Source: Candidatus Sulfotelmatobacter sp. (lineage in GTDB: Bacteria; Acidobacteriota; Terriglobia; Terriglobales; Acidobacteriaceae). Taken from it: a stretch of 33,686 nt of DNA. The notes under the pieces were generated by a model, which was not told where the DNA came from, did no database searches, and was given only the letters and a program-made list of their open reading frames with translations. Positions 7,098 to 15,894 of this stretch are shown in pieces. Each line of letters starts with the position of its first letter. Within the stretch, counting starts at the first letter, position 1. The stretch is from assembly GCA_017883385.1 (NCBI GenBank), contig JADGNQ010000059.1, positions 1-33,686 on the forward strand, written 5' to 3'. A program made the translations under genes and the position numbers.

Positions 7098-8191
7098 GCG
7101 CGCGCAACCGTTTCTTTATTCTTCTCGGAGTCATTTTCGTGATTGCCGCGACCTACTATTTCTTCTCGACCGACCACTCGCGGGACCTGGTGCTGATCGG
7201 CACGGTCGACGCCAACCAGGTGATCGTGAGCGCTCAGGTCGAAGGGCGCATCCAGAAGCTGCTGGTGGATGAAGGCACGCCGGTGAAGGCCGGAGATTTG
7301 ATCGCGGTGCTTGACTCGTCGGAGCTGCAGGCGCAGGAGGCTGCGGCCACGGCGACCATCGCCAGCCAGCAACATAAAGTCGCAGAGATGCAGCACACCG
7401 AAGAGTCGACCTCCGGATCGACTTCGAGCGACGTAGCCAATGCTCAAGCCAAGCTTTCATCGGCTAAAGCCCAGCTACTCCAGGCAAAAGCCGCGTTGGA
7501 CCGCACCGCGAGCGATAGCCGGCGCGCAATTGAGCTGGCCAAGGTGGGAGTGACTTCCGATCAGGACCGGGTTCAGGCCGAGACCAACTTGCAGGCGGCC
7601 CAGGCGACGGTCCAGGCGCAGCAAGACCTGGTCAAAGCCGCGGAAGCAGATCTGAACGCGGCCCTTGCGCGCACCCATCAGGCGAATGCTGCGAAAAGCA
7701 CCGTGGCTGCTACGCAAGCCGACCTCAAGAATGCAATCGCGCAGAAGAATCAGGCCGCGGTCCGGCTCGGGTATACCAGCGTATATGCGCCGGTGAGCGG
7801 AACGGTTTCCGTGCGGGCGGCGCGCCAGGGAGAAGTAGTCAACATAGGGGCGCCGATCGTCACGATTGTCGATCTGAGCGACACTTGGGCGCGCGCGGCT
7901 ATTCCCGAAACCTACGCCGACCATATCGGATACGGCGATGTGCTTCGCGTACGGTTGCCGGGTGGAACCGTCACGAGCGGCAAGGTCTTTTTCAAAGGAG
8001 TCGAGGGTGATTTCGCCACGCAGCGCGATGTGAGCCGGCGCAAGCGCGACATCAAAACCATTGTGCTGAAGATTCGCCTGGAGAATCCCAAGGGTGCATG
8101 GGTGCCCGGCATGACTGCCGAGGTGCTGGTTGCTCCGGAGCAACTAAAGGGTGGCGGTGCGCAGAGTGCCGCAGCCGCGGAGCAACGATAA
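7094..8191 (+). CDS. HlyD-family membrane fusion (periplasmic adaptor) protein
   Basis: The protein has 365 residues and AAGGAG upstream of the ATG. A single N-terminal membrane segment (about 7-25) anchors it in the inner membrane. The split biotinyl-lipoyl domain shows as VEGRIQKLLVDEGTPV (about 49-64) and YAPVSGTVSVRAARQGEV (about 233-250). Between them an Ala/Gln-rich coiled-coil hairpin spans about 75-215. A beta-barrel follows (VDLSDTWARAAIPE). The protein should connect the ABC transporter to an outer-membrane channel. No TolC-like gene is in the window. It resembles the YbhG/YhiI type of adaptor. Stop and start codons overlap with both neighbours, so the proteins are probably made together. 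Confidence 0.88.
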   Translation: MSARNRFFILLGVIFVIAATYYFFSTDHSRDLVLIGTVDANQVIVSAQVEGRIQKLLVDEGTPVKAGDLIAVLDSSELQAQEAAATATIASQQHKVAEMQHTEESTSGSTSSDVANAQAKLSSAKAQLLQAKAALDRTASDSRRAIELAKVGVTSDQDRVQAETNLQAAQATVQAQQDLVKAAEADLNAALARTHQANAAKSTVAATQADLKNAIAQKNQAAVRLGYTSVYAPVSGTVSVRAARQGEVVNIGAPIVTIVDLSDTWARAAIPETYADHIGYGDVLRVRLPGGTVTSGKVFFKGVEGDFATQRDVSRRKRDIKTIVLKIRLENPKGAWVPGMTAEVLVAPEQLKGGGAQSAAAAEQR

Positions 8192-9294
8192 TGGCGGAAT
8201 CTAATCCAGGTTCAGGTCCGACGACTAACGGCGTGGCAGCCGCGCCCGCGAGCGTATCCGGTTCCACGCTGGAGAAGCCTGTCTACGACCCCAAAGCGCC
8301 GTCCGCCATCGAGGTTGAGCACATCGTCAAGAAGTACGGAGATTTCACTGCGGTCGACGATGTTTCCTTCAGCGTGAAGGAGGGCGAGATTTTCGGGCTG
8401 CTCGGTCCGAATGGAGCAGGGAAGTCGACGCTGATCCGCATGATGACCACGCTGATTCCGATCACGTCAGGAAAAGCACGCATTGGCGGGCACGATGTGG
8501 CCAAAGAGCCGAACGCGGCACGGCGAATGATTGGCGTAATACCGCAGGCGCTGACCAGCGATCTCGACCTGACGATCGAAGAGAACATGAGCATTTACGC
8601 CAAGCTCTACGACGTTCCGGCGAAGGAGCGCAAAAGGTCGATCGATGAACTTCTGGAACTGGTGGACCTAACGAAATGGCGCGATGCGGCAACGAAAACG
8701 CTCTCCGGCGGTATGCGGCGGCGGCTCGAAATTGCGCGCGGCCTAGTACACCATCCGAAGATATTTTTTCTGGATGAGCCGACGACGGGATTGGATCCGG
8801 TATCGCGTGTCGCCGTTTGGGAAATGCTGGGGAACATCAAGGAACATCGGAAACTGACCATTCTGATCACGACGCACTACATGGATGAAGCTGACCGTTT
8901 GTGCGACCGCATCGCCATTGTCGATCACGGCAAACTGGTCGCGCTCGACGAACCCATGGCACTCAAGGCAAGCGTGCCCGGCTCGACCGTGATCGAGGCA
9001 CAGTTCGGGAATCCTCCGGCCGATTGGGAGCAGCGGTTGCACACGCTCGCTGAAGTCACTTCGGTGCAGCATGAAGGAGCGGGCATGTATCGCGTACTGA
9101 CCGCCAACGGTTCGGCCACGACGACCGGACTGGTCGAAATGGCAGTTGCGGCTGGGGTGCCGGTCAAGTCGCTCTCAGTGCAGAACACCACGCTCGACGA
9201 CGTCTTCGTGCATTACACGGGAAGGCAGCTTCGCGACGAGTTGCAGAAAGCGTACGCATTTGTCATGCCGCAGCGGCCAGGAATGCAGCCATGA
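8191..9294 (+). CDS. ABC transporter ATP-binding protein
   Basis: I set the start at 8191, where the ATG shares a base with the HlyD stop (TAATG), giving 367 residues. Walker A is GPNGAGKS (72-79), the Q-loop Gln is Q119, the signature is LSGGM (171-175), Walker B is IFFLDEP (191-197), and H229 is the switch histidine. A flexible 30-residue N-terminal segment rich in Ser/Pro/Gly/Thr precedes the domain. About 130 residues after the nucleotide-binding domain form a C-terminal extension like that of the DrrA/NatA-type exporters. It should power the permease encoded next, whose gene overlaps by 4 bases. Confidence 0.92.
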   Translation: MAESNPGSGPTTNGVAAAPASVSGSTLEKPVYDPKAPSAIEVEHIVKKYGDFTAVDDVSFSVKEGEIFGLLGPNGAGKSTLIRMMTTLIPITSGKARIGGHDVAKEPNAARRMIGVIPQALTSDLDLTIEENMSIYAKLYDVPAKERKRSIDELLELVDLTKWRDAATKTLSGGMRRRLEIARGLVHHPKIFFLDEPTTGLDPVSRVAVWEMLGNIKEHRKLTILITTHYMDEADRLCDRIAIVDHGKLVALDEPMALKASVPGSTVIEAQFGNPPADWEQRLHTLAEVTSVQHEGAGMYRVLTANGSATTTGLVEMAVAAGVPVKSLSVQNTTLDDVFVHYTGRQLRDELQKAYAFVMPQRPGMQP

Positions 9295-10403
9295 ATCGAA
9301 TGATGGCCATTGTCGAGCGCGAAATGCGCAAGTTCTTCCGCTCGCCGGCACTGATGCTGGCGTCGATGATCTTTCCCCTAGTGCAGTTGATCATTCTGGG
9401 AAATGCGTTCGGTGGAAAAATTCACGATGCGCGGGTTGCCATCGTCGACCAGGACGGCGGTCCGCAGGCCCTGAGGATCCGTGAGGCCTTCGACTCCGTA
9501 CGCGCGAACATTCGCACCTTCGTGCCGCTCTATTACGACAGCGACCGGCAGGCGATGGAGGATGTGCGCAACGGCAAGCTGGAAGGCGCGGTGATCATCC
9601 CGCCGCAGTTTTCGCGGCGTGTGTACGAGGCGAACCACCCGCGGATCGCACTGATCGTCGACAACAGCGACAACTTCATGAGTTCGGCGGTGGAGGCGGA
9701 GTTGACGGAACTGACCAACTCGCTCAACCAGCCCACGGTCACGCCCCGCATTCTGCAGCAAACGGCGCTCGATATCGTCGAACTCTATCCCTATATCGAA
9801 TACATGAAGTACCTGCTGCCGGGGTCGCTGGTGCTGGCGATGTTCGTGTCGGTCATGATCGGCGGCGGCATGCTCTACATCGACGACAAGGCGCGCGGCG
9901 TACATGAGGGCTATCTGGTCACGCCGATTACGAAGCTGGAACTTGTGCTGGGGCTCAATCTTGCCGGTGCGATCAAGGCCGTGATGACGGGCGTGATCAT
10001 CGTGGGGATCGGCTCGATGATGGCGGGAGTGAGCACGATCTTCAATCCCGTGACCATCATCGGGCTGCTGATCATGATCGTGCTGACCTCGCTGGCGTTC
10101 AATACGATGATGTTTCTGCTCATGGTGCGCATCGAGGACCCGCTGGTGCCGCGCGCCATGTTCGGTATTCTCAATACGCTGCTGTTTTTTCCCAGTGGGT
10201 CGGTCTATCCCATTCAGGCGTTTCCGCCGTGGCTGCGAGCGATTGCGAAGTGCGATCCGTTTACGTACGCGGTGGACGGGTTCAAGTGCCTGCTGCTCAA
10301 GGAAACGACGCTGTCGGCGGTGTGGGGAGATATGCTCTTCCTCTCGATTTTCGCGGCCGTCACACTGGGGATCGCGATTCCGCTGTTCAAGCGGACGCTG
10401 TAG
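9291..10403 (+). CDS. ABC-2 type transporter permease
   Basis: The protein has 370 residues. It has the ABC2_membrane_3 arrangement: an N-terminal membrane segment (about 17-40, LMLASMIFPLVQLIILG), a large extracytoplasmic domain (about 45-175), and five membrane segments between about 180 and 365. The conserved last region has GSVYPIQAFPPWLR and KCDPFTYAVDGFK. One permease gene is present, so a homodimer is likely. YbhS/YbhR-like systems have two. With the HlyD adaptor and the ATPase it probably exports a drug, lipid or other toxic compound under TetR control. The start overlaps the ATPase stop by 4 bases. Confidence 0.9.
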   Translation: MNRMMAIVEREMRKFFRSPALMLASMIFPLVQLIILGNAFGGKIHDARVAIVDQDGGPQALRIREAFDSVRANIRTFVPLYYDSDRQAMEDVRNGKLEGAVIIPPQFSRRVYEANHPRIALIVDNSDNFMSSAVEAELTELTNSLNQPTVTPRILQQTALDIVELYPYIEYMKYLLPGSLVLAMFVSVMIGGGMLYIDDKARGVHEGYLVTPITKLELVLGLNLAGAIKAVMTGVIIVGIGSMMAGVSTIFNPVTIIGLLIMIVLTSLAFNTMMFLLMVRIEDPLVPRAMFGILNTLLFFPSGSVYPIQAFPPWLRAIAKCDPFTYAVDGFKCLLLKETTLSAVWGDMLFLSIFAAVTLGIAIPLFKRTL

Positions 10404-10405
10404 GG

Positions 10406-10507
10406 ATTGAGTAATTGCGAAATTTGGTAATTGAGTCATTTGAAAGGCGTCCTGGGCAGGAAAGGGTTTCCAATTACCCAATTACTAAATTTCCCAATTA
10501 CTCAATT
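10406..10507. repeat. Long near-perfect inverted repeat after the exporter operon
   Basis: The left arm (10406-10442) reads ATTGAGTAATTG, then AAATTT and GTAATTG. The right arm (10471-10507) is its reverse complement with only a few mismatches. The loop is about 28 bases. The transcript would form a long AT-rich hairpin directly after the permease stop codon. It may end or stabilise the exporter mRNA, although no T-run follows. It looks like a dispersed intergenic repeat. Confidence 0.65.
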
Positions 10508-10561
10508 CTCCAGTTCCTGGAACTTTTCAGCAGTCCGCTGTGTCCGTTATGCTAGAGAGGT

Positions 10562-11020
10562 ATGACACTTCTGGACGCCAAAGAAATCGACCTTGGAAAA
10601 GAGCGGAAGCGGAAGAGGCGAATTATTTCGGCCATCGTTCTGGTCGTGATGGTGCTCTGCCTGGGCTGGTGGCTTCGCTACTGGCCGCAAGAGCATGTTG
10701 TCGGCCACTTCTTCGACACGTTGCAGAAACAGGATTACGAGACGGCCTACGGCATCTGGATGCACGATCCGCAGTGGAAGCAGCATCCAGGAGAGCACCC
10801 AAAGTATCCGTTCAGCGAGTTCTATCGCGACTGGGGCCCGGGCGGGGAGTGGGGAGTCATCAAGACTCAGAAGGTCTACGGTGCGAGCAGTTGCCCGGGC
10901 GGCGGCACCGGGATTGTCGTGGATGTCGTGGTCAATGATCGCGCTCAACACGCGCAAGTCTGGGTGGAGAAGTCTGACAAGACGCTTAGCTTCCCGCCTT
11001 GCGAACTGGTGTTCCGCTGA
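10562..11020 (+). CDS. Small single-span membrane protein of unknown function
   Basis: The protein has 152 residues. AGAGAGG lies just before the ATG. A basic N-terminus (KERKRKRR, about 13-20) and a hydrophobic segment (about 21-40, IISAIVLVVMVLCLGWW) indicate an inside N-terminus and one membrane span. The rest would be extracytoplasmic. A helical stretch at about 48-62 (FFDTLQKQDYETAYGIW) resembles DUF4878/NTF2-like lumenal domains, and two cysteines (in SSCPGG and PPCELV) could form a disulfide. I do not recognise the function. It stands alone between the exporter operon and convergent fabD. Confidence 0.65.
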   Translation: MTLLDAKEIDLGKERKRKRRIISAIVLVVMVLCLGWWLRYWPQEHVVGHFFDTLQKQDYETAYGIWMHDPQWKQHPGEHPKYPFSEFYRDWGPGGEWGVIKTQKVYGASSCPGGGTGIVVDVVVNDRAQHAQVWVEKSDKTLSFPPCELVFR

Positions 11021-11041
11021 GCTTTGTCCCGCTGAGTCTGG

Positions 11042-11998
11042 CTAGACCGTCGCCTGCGCTAGTGACTCCAGCGCTTTCGTGAGCGTTGCTTCATCTCCAA
11101 CATTGAGACAGGTCTTGGAGCGGTCAATTTGCCGCATGAGTCCGCAGAGGACTTTCCCCGGACCAATTTCTACGAATGTCTGCACACCTTTCCCAATCAG
11201 CAGGCGCATGCATTGATCCCACTTCACGGAGCCGGTGACCTGGCGCACGAGCGTGTCGCGGGCGCGGAGATCGTCGGCGATCAGTTCCGCTTCTACGTTA
11301 CAGGCGACAGGGTAAACCGGGTTTTGCATCTTGAGTGCGTTGAGATCGGCCTCCAGCCGATCTTGCGCGGGCTTCATCAGCGAGCAGTGGAAGGGGGCGC
11401 TGACGGGCAGGAGCTTGGCGCGCTTGGCGCCGCGTTCGTCCGCGAGTCTCGCGGCGCGCTCGACCGCAGCCGTGTTCCCTGAGATGACGATCTGCTCCGG
11501 CGAATTGATGTTTGCGGGCGCACAGACTTCGCCCTCCGCTGCGTCGTGGCAGACGGCTGCGACTTTCTCATAATCCATGCCCAGGATCGCGGCCATCGCG
11601 CCCACGCCCACTGGCACGGCTTCCTGCATGTATTTACCGCGGTTGCGGACGGTGCGCACGGCGTCGGCAAAGCTGAACGTCCCGGCTGCGACGTGAGCGG
11701 AGTATTCGCCCAGGCTATGCCCTGCGACGTAGCTCGGCCTGGGAGCGCGCGTCTCGAACACACGCAGAGCGGCTACCGACACGGTGAGAATCGCCGGCTG
11801 CGTGATCTCGGTCAGGCGAAGCTGGTCTTCCGGCCCCTCGAAGCAGACCTGGGAAAGCTTGTAGCCGAGAGCCTCGTCGGCTTCTTCAAACGTCTGGCGA
11901 GCGATCGGAAACTTCTCGGCTAAATCCTTGCCCATGCCGACTGTCTGCGAGCCCTGGCCGGGGAAGAGGAACGCGAGCGCGTGGTTTGAACCTGTCAT
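11042..11998 (-). CDS. fabD: Malonyl-CoA:ACP transacylase FabD
   Basis: The protein has 318 residues from the ATG at 11998. An ATG at 12040 would overlap plsX and add 14 unrelated residues. The motif GQGSQ (14-18) is near the N-terminus. The catalytic serine is S95 in GHSLG, and H204 in the APFH motif completes the dyad. The RGKYMQEA motif (119-126 region) positions the malonyl carboxylate. FabD loads malonate onto acyl carrier protein to start fatty acid elongation in the cytoplasm. The start lies 13 bases after the plsX stop, so the genes form one operon. FabH and AcpP are not encoded in this window. Confidence 0.96.
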   Translation of the reverse strand: MTGSNHALAFLFPGQGSQTVGMGKDLAEKFPIARQTFEEADEALGYKLSQVCFEGPEDQLRLTEITQPAILTVSVAALRVFETRAPRPSYVAGHSLGEYSAHVAAGTFSFADAVRTVRNRGKYMQEAVPVGVGAMAAILGMDYEKVAAVCHDAAEGEVCAPANINSPEQIVISGNTAAVERAARLADERGAKRAKLLPVSAPFHCSLMKPAQDRLEADLNALKMQNPVYPVACNVEAELIADDLRARDTLVRQVTGSVKWDQCMRLLIGKGVQTFVEIGPGKVLCGLMRQIDRSKTCLNVGDEATLTKALESLAQATV

Positions 11999-12011
11999 GA
12001 AGATATGAAGA

Positions 12012-13061
12012 CTAGCTCGGCTGTGCCACCTGCGCCTCAACGGGAGCGGGCCGCAGCGCGGCTAAGCGGCGCTCGATCGAGTCGTTGATCCCGCGTTTGG
12101 AAAACTCGGCTGCCACGCGCACCGCATTTTTCATCGCATTGGCGTTCGACGAGCCGTGCGTAATGATGCAGACGCCCTTCACTCCCAGCAGGGGAGCGCC
12201 GCCGTATTCGGTGTGGTCGAGGCGCTTTTTGAAATCGGTGAAGGCGCTGCGCGAGAGCAAAGCTCCCACCTGCCGGGTAATGGTCGCTTTGAGCGATTCC
12301 TTCAACGCGGTACGAACCAGGTTGGCCACGCCTTCGGAAATCTTCAGTGCGACGTTGCCTACAAATCCGTCGGCGACGATGACATCGACCTTTCCGTTGT
12401 ACAGATCGCGGCCTTCCACATTGCCAACGAAGTTGAGGGGGAGTCGCTTCAGCAACTGAAACGCCTCGCGGGTGAGTTCGTTGCCTTTGGTCTCCTCTTC
12501 GCCGATGGAGAGCAGGCCGACGCGCGGGCCGGGGGTTGCGTTTCTCTTGCTGTACATGGCCCGAAAGTAGACTTCGCCCATCACGGCGAACTGTTCGAGA
12601 TTCTGCGCCGTACAGTCGACATTGGCGCCGACATCGAGCAGCATGGCCGCTGGCCCCGGCGCGGTCGGGAACACCGCAGCCAGCGCCGGACGATCGACGC
12701 CCGGCACCGCGCCCAGCACCACTTTCGCTGTCGCCATGGCGGCTCCGGTGTTGCCGGCAGTGACGAAGCCGTTCGCCTGGCCCTCGCGCACCATACGCAG
12801 GCCTACGCGCATGGAGGAGTCACGCTTGGCGCGAATCGCCTCCACCTTGTCTTCCATGGTGATGTGTTCGCTGGCGTGGACGATTTCGATGGGCAGACGC
12901 GCGGCCGCGCGATGGCGGTCCAATTCCGCCTTGACCTCGGCTTCCGGGCCGACCAGCAGCACGCGCACGCCGTACTGGCGCGACGCGAGTATGGCGCCCT
13001 CGATCTCAGGCTTGGGCGCACGGTCGGAACCCATCGCATCCAGCGCAATCACGCTAGGCAT
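12012..13061 (-). CDS. plsX: Phosphate acyltransferase PlsX
   Basis: The protein has 349 residues, the normal PlsX length. It begins with the typical IALDAMGSD (about 5-13) and carries the family sequences FVTAGNTGA (about 99-107) and ADGFVGN (about 230-236). PlsX makes acyl-phosphate from acyl-ACP, which PlsY then uses for the first step of phospholipid synthesis. The gene follows rpmF by 12 bases and precedes fabD by 13. This conserved order couples membrane lipid synthesis to ribosome production. The ribosome binding site is weak. Confidence 0.96.
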   Translation of the reverse strand: MPSVIALDAMGSDRAPKPEIEGAILASRQYGVRVLLVGPEAEVKAELDRHRAAARLPIEIVHASEHITMEDKVEAIRAKRDSSMRVGLRMVREGQANGFVTAGNTGAAMATAKVVLGAVPGVDRPALAAVFPTAPGPAAMLLDVGANVDCTAQNLEQFAVMGEVYFRAMYSKRNATPGPRVGLLSIGEEETKGNELTREAFQLLKRLPLNFVGNVEGRDLYNGKVDVIVADGFVGNVALKISEGVANLVRTALKESLKATITRQVGALLSRSAFTDFKKRLDHTEYGGAPLLGVKGVCIITHGSSNANAMKNAVRVAAEFSKRGINDSIERRLAALRPAPVEAQVAQPS

Positions 13062-13073
13062 GGTGTGTATGAG

Positions 13074-13259
13074 TTAGCTGGCTTCTTTAACGTCGATGAC
13101 TTCGCGTCCCTTGTAGAAACCACACTTGGGGCAAGCACGGTGCGGCATCTTCTTCTCGTGACAGTTGGGGCACTCAGAAAGGGAGTGGCTCTTGAGAGCG
13201 TCGTGGGCGCGCCGGGTTGAGGTGCGCTTCTGGGAGTGTCGCCGTTTTGGATTAGGCAT
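13074..13259 (-). CDS. rpmF: 50S ribosomal protein L32
   Basis: The protein has 61 residues. The basic start MPNPKRRHSQKRTSTRRAH is characteristic of L32. Four cysteines, C30, C33, C43 and C46, form a zinc ribbon, so this is the zinc-binding (C+) form. GAGAGG precedes the ATG. L32 is part of the 50S subunit. The neighbours yceD, plsX and fabD match the usual gene order. An inverted-repeat element lies between this gene and yceD. Confidence 0.97.
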   Translation of the reverse strand: MPNPKRRHSQKRTSTRRAHDALKSHSLSECPNCHEKKMPHRACPKCGFYKGREVIDVKEAS

Positions 13260-13282
13260 GGTATTGAATTCCTCTCAAAAGA

Positions 13283-13422
13283 AGCTGTCAGCTATCAGCC
13301 GTCAGCCTTCAGCCTTTACAACCGACCGTTGACTGCTGGTTTTGCGAAACCTGACTTGATCAAACGCGCTCAATCATTGACGAGCGTCGATGGCTGGCAG
13401 CTGATGGCTGAAAGCTGACAGC
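13283..13422. repeat. Inverted repeat of CAGC/GCTG units inside the yceD-rpmF gap
   Basis: The left arm at 13283-13315 is made of CAGCTATCAGC, CGTCAGC and TTCAGCC units. The right arm at 13391-13422 carries the complementary GGCTG, GCTGATGGCTG and AGCTGACAGCTG units. The loop is about 75 bases and holds no gene. The element widens an operon gap that is usually short. It looks like a REP-type dispersed element. It could form a hairpin in the mRNA between yceD and rpmF. Confidence 0.6.
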
Positions 13423-13428
13423 TGTTTC

Positions 13429-13980
13429 TCAGTGCTCGATCCGGTTGCGAATCTCTTTCAACGCTGCCCACCGCGGATCTTCCATGGAGACGCGGCAGGT
13501 ACACTTTTCCTGGTTCAAGTTCTTGCCGCAGTGCAAGCACAGGCCTTTGCAGTCTTCGCGGCAAGTGACCTTCAGAGGCAACGCCAGCAGCACCTGCTCG
13601 CGCAAAACGTCTTCGAGCAAAATGCCGTTGCCCTGATAATAGCCGATCTCGGCTTCGGCGTCGGTCACTGACAGCTCATCGCGGCCGGCATCAGCTCCGA
13701 GCGGCCGATAGAGCAATTCGAACTCGCGGACTATATCTTGCGCCACCGGCTCGACGCAGCGGGCACACTGCAACTCAAGCCCGGTCGACAGACGCCCTCG
13801 CAGGCGTATGTCCTTGATTACCTGATGCTTGCCGTGATGCTCCTCGACGATCTCGGCGTGTCCGGCGGCCTTCAGCGGGGTGCGCTGGCGGGCTTCGCCT
13901 CCCAGGTCGATGACATCGGGCTGAAACTCCTCCTCAAAATCGAGAGGATGGACTTCCAGTTGTTTGATGTCCAGAAACAT
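13429..13980 (-). CDS. yceD: YceD family protein (DUF177)
   Basis: The protein has 183 residues. GGAGG lies just upstream of the ATG. Cysteines typical of the family appear as C72 and C75 (CARC) and C140, C144, C148, C151, C160 and C162, which suggests two metal-binding sites. YceD is linked to 23S rRNA maturation and is nearly always next to rpmF. Here it is the first gene of yceD-rpmF-plsX-fabD. Metal binding is inferred from the Cys spacing. The symbol follows the conserved gene order. Confidence 0.88.
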   Translation of the reverse strand: MFLDIKQLEVHPLDFEEEFQPDVIDLGGEARQRTPLKAAGHAEIVEEHHGKHQVIKDIRLRGRLSTGLELQCARCVEPVAQDIVREFELLYRPLGADAGRDELSVTDAEAEIGYYQGNGILLEDVLREQVLLALPLKVTCREDCKGLCLHCGKNLNQEKCTCRVSMEDPRWAALKEIRNRIEH

Positions 13981-14080
13981 TGCGAAAACCTCCGCGCCGA
14001 TGTCACCAACCCGGGGTTGCTAACCCAGGCCCGCGGAAGCACGCCAAGAGGCGTAAGTACCGCAAGGAGCAAGAGTTAAG

Positions 14081-14108
14081 GATAAAGGGCGGAGCGCGGA
14101 TGTGTCAA
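14081..14108 (-). promoter_or_regulatory. Predicted promoter of the yceD-rpmF-plsX-fabD operon
   Basis: Read on the minus strand, TTGACA (14103-14108) is a perfect -35 box. TTTATC (14081-14086) is a weak -10 after 16 bases. The distance to the yceD start is about 100 bases. The upstream gene on the same strand ends at 14121, so the lipid operon probably has its own promoter. Confidence 0.45.
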
Positions 14109-14120
14109 GAAAAGCAAGGC

Positions 14121-15884
14121 CTAGTCCCGGAGCTGCAGCACCTCAACGACCGTGGTCGGGGACTCCTCGAAGATCGTGATTCTCTCGATATCGAGGGCGC
14201 TCTTCGCGAGATAGTGTGGGATATACCACGCCACAGCCACAACGGGCGCGAGGCTGAGCATTCGCAAGGGTTCCGATAGAACCGAGGATTCGAACTCCGG
14301 CGTCGAAACAGCATAGAGGAGAAACCCGAAACAGACGGACAGAAGCGTTACGAAGGAATGTTGTTTGAAGAGCGGGAGCGTGCAAGTGAACGGGAGCTTG
14401 CGGAAGCGGATGAGGACGATATTTGTCAGCAACACGGCCCAGGTCACCACGAGCACAGTATGCACGCATGCGACAAACCAGCCCTCCAGGTAAGCGTAGG
14501 CGGGGAATGCGATGACCAGCAGCCAAGGCAGCACCAGCATCAGGATTACTTTTCTCGCTAGGGGTTCACACTCTTGCCGCTCGGGATCGATCATGAGCTG
14601 AAAGATCCAGTTGGAGCGCAACTCCACCGGAAGCTCGAAGACGATGCGTAGACCGACGATGACCAGGAAGGTAAGAATAAATGGAATTGAAAGTGCGTCA
14701 GGCGAGCGGGCAGCTTCACGAAACGATCGTGCACCTCCAAAAGCATCCATCAGAGCCTGAGAAGCCAAGACTATGGAGAGTCCTCCGATGGCCGTCAGGA
14801 CGAGGCGATGTGATTCGCTGCGGAGCAGGGTCCTGCACACAAAGCGAAAGCAAGCTTTCTGGAATGGAGTTCGTAGCGCTAGTCGATCCAGGAGAACGCC
14901 CAATCGCGAGATTCGTGGAGCGCGAGCAAACCCAGTTATCTCGGTAGTCTCGGCAATGCGCACGAAATGCCGCTGGTAGCCCACCGCGTAGGCACAGAGC
15001 GCCACCCCTACGACGGCCGCGATCCCGGGAAGCACCCGCCTGGACAACTCCATCAGCACCGGAGTGCCGCGGCCATGCAAAGACTGGCACAAACCGAGAA
15101 ACCAGCAGGAAGGCATCAGAAGCGTCCATGATGGAGCAGGACCGTGCACTCGCCGCAACAAGTCCGGAACCGCAAAAGTGGTGCAAAGAAGTGCGACCAG
15201 GTAAACGACTACGACCCCGCGAATGTATGCCGACAATCGTCTGAAAGCGCCAAGCGGCAAGACCGCCATCAGAAGACCGAGTACCGAGAACACGGCAAAG
15301 AACGCGAAAACGCTCGCCAGCACTACTCCGACCGCATGGACGATCGCGAACTTCACGAAGAATAGAAACGTTCTTTGCGTCGCTCCTACAACCATGGGGA
15401 ACAGGATGCACGACGCTGCATTGACATCGACCGCGACCAGACCCACCAGAAAAAGTACCGCGACAAGATTGGCGAAAAAGATAGTCCGCGTGGAAATGGG
15501 CAGCGGGACCAGATTCATGTAGTCGCGGCGGTCGGGGAAGATGGCATCCCATCGCCAAACGGCAACCGCGCCGGTGACGGTCATCGAAAGAACAATGAAG
15601 AAGTACTCATCGGGAAGTGCAACCAGCAACGGGTCTACGTTCGTGGCTCCGCGCAGCCATTGCAGGAAGGTTCCATATTTGTTAAGGAGGAGGAGGGACA
15701 CGAATCCTCCGGGCATCGCGAGCAAAGTGAGCACCAGGCCGACGCCGAGATCGAGGCCCTCGGCATCGGAGTCCCCTCCACCGCGGAATATGCGGGCGAC
15801 GAAGAGTTGCACCATTCGCCAGAAGGGACGCTGGCGGTGGTTATCCCAGCGGCGGAGCATCGCTTCGATGAACAAGCTGATCAT
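14121..15884 (-). CDS. Large multispanning membrane protein, probable ABC exporter permease
   Basis: The protein has 587 residues with about a dozen hydrophobic segments, for example near 50-72, 92-112, 128-150, 180-205, 215-240 and several between 285 and 570. It has no ATPase motif. It starts 10 bases after the stop codon of an ABC ATPase gene on the same strand, so it is most likely its membrane partner. I recognise no specific family with confidence; it may be a distant ABC-2-type permease. The size is greater than usual for such permeases and may reflect two fused halves. The substrate is unknown. The repeat AAGGCCGCAT occurs twice at the gene junction (15882-15908 region). Confidence 0.65.
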   Translation of the reverse strand: MISLFIEAMLRRWDNHRQRPFWRMVQLFVARIFRGGGDSDAEGLDLGVGLVLTLLAMPGGFVSLLLLNKYGTFLQWLRGATNVDPLLVALPDEYFFIVLSMTVTGAVAVWRWDAIFPDRRDYMNLVPLPISTRTIFFANLVAVLFLVGLVAVDVNAASCILFPMVVGATQRTFLFFVKFAIVHAVGVVLASVFAFFAVFSVLGLLMAVLPLGAFRRLSAYIRGVVVVYLVALLCTTFAVPDLLRRVHGPAPSWTLLMPSCWFLGLCQSLHGRGTPVLMELSRRVLPGIAAVVGVALCAYAVGYQRHFVRIAETTEITGFARAPRISRLGVLLDRLALRTPFQKACFRFVCRTLLRSESHRLVLTAIGGLSIVLASQALMDAFGGARSFREAARSPDALSIPFILTFLVIVGLRIVFELPVELRSNWIFQLMIDPERQECEPLARKVILMLVLPWLLVIAFPAYAYLEGWFVACVHTVLVVTWAVLLTNIVLIRFRKLPFTCTLPLFKQHSFVTLLSVCFGFLLYAVSTPEFESSVLSEPLRMLSLAPVVAVAWYIPHYLAKSALDIERITIFEESPTTVVEVLQLRD

Positions 15885-15894
15885 GCGGCCTTCA

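Noticed and set aside
9378..10481. 367-codon antisense frame over the ABC-2 permease
   Set aside because: Extreme His, Arg, Gln and Asp content and no recognisable motif; it is the complement of a membrane protein gene.
12156..13220. 354-codon plus-strand frame over plsX and rpmF
   Set aside because: It overlaps two certain genes on the other strand and shows no domain.
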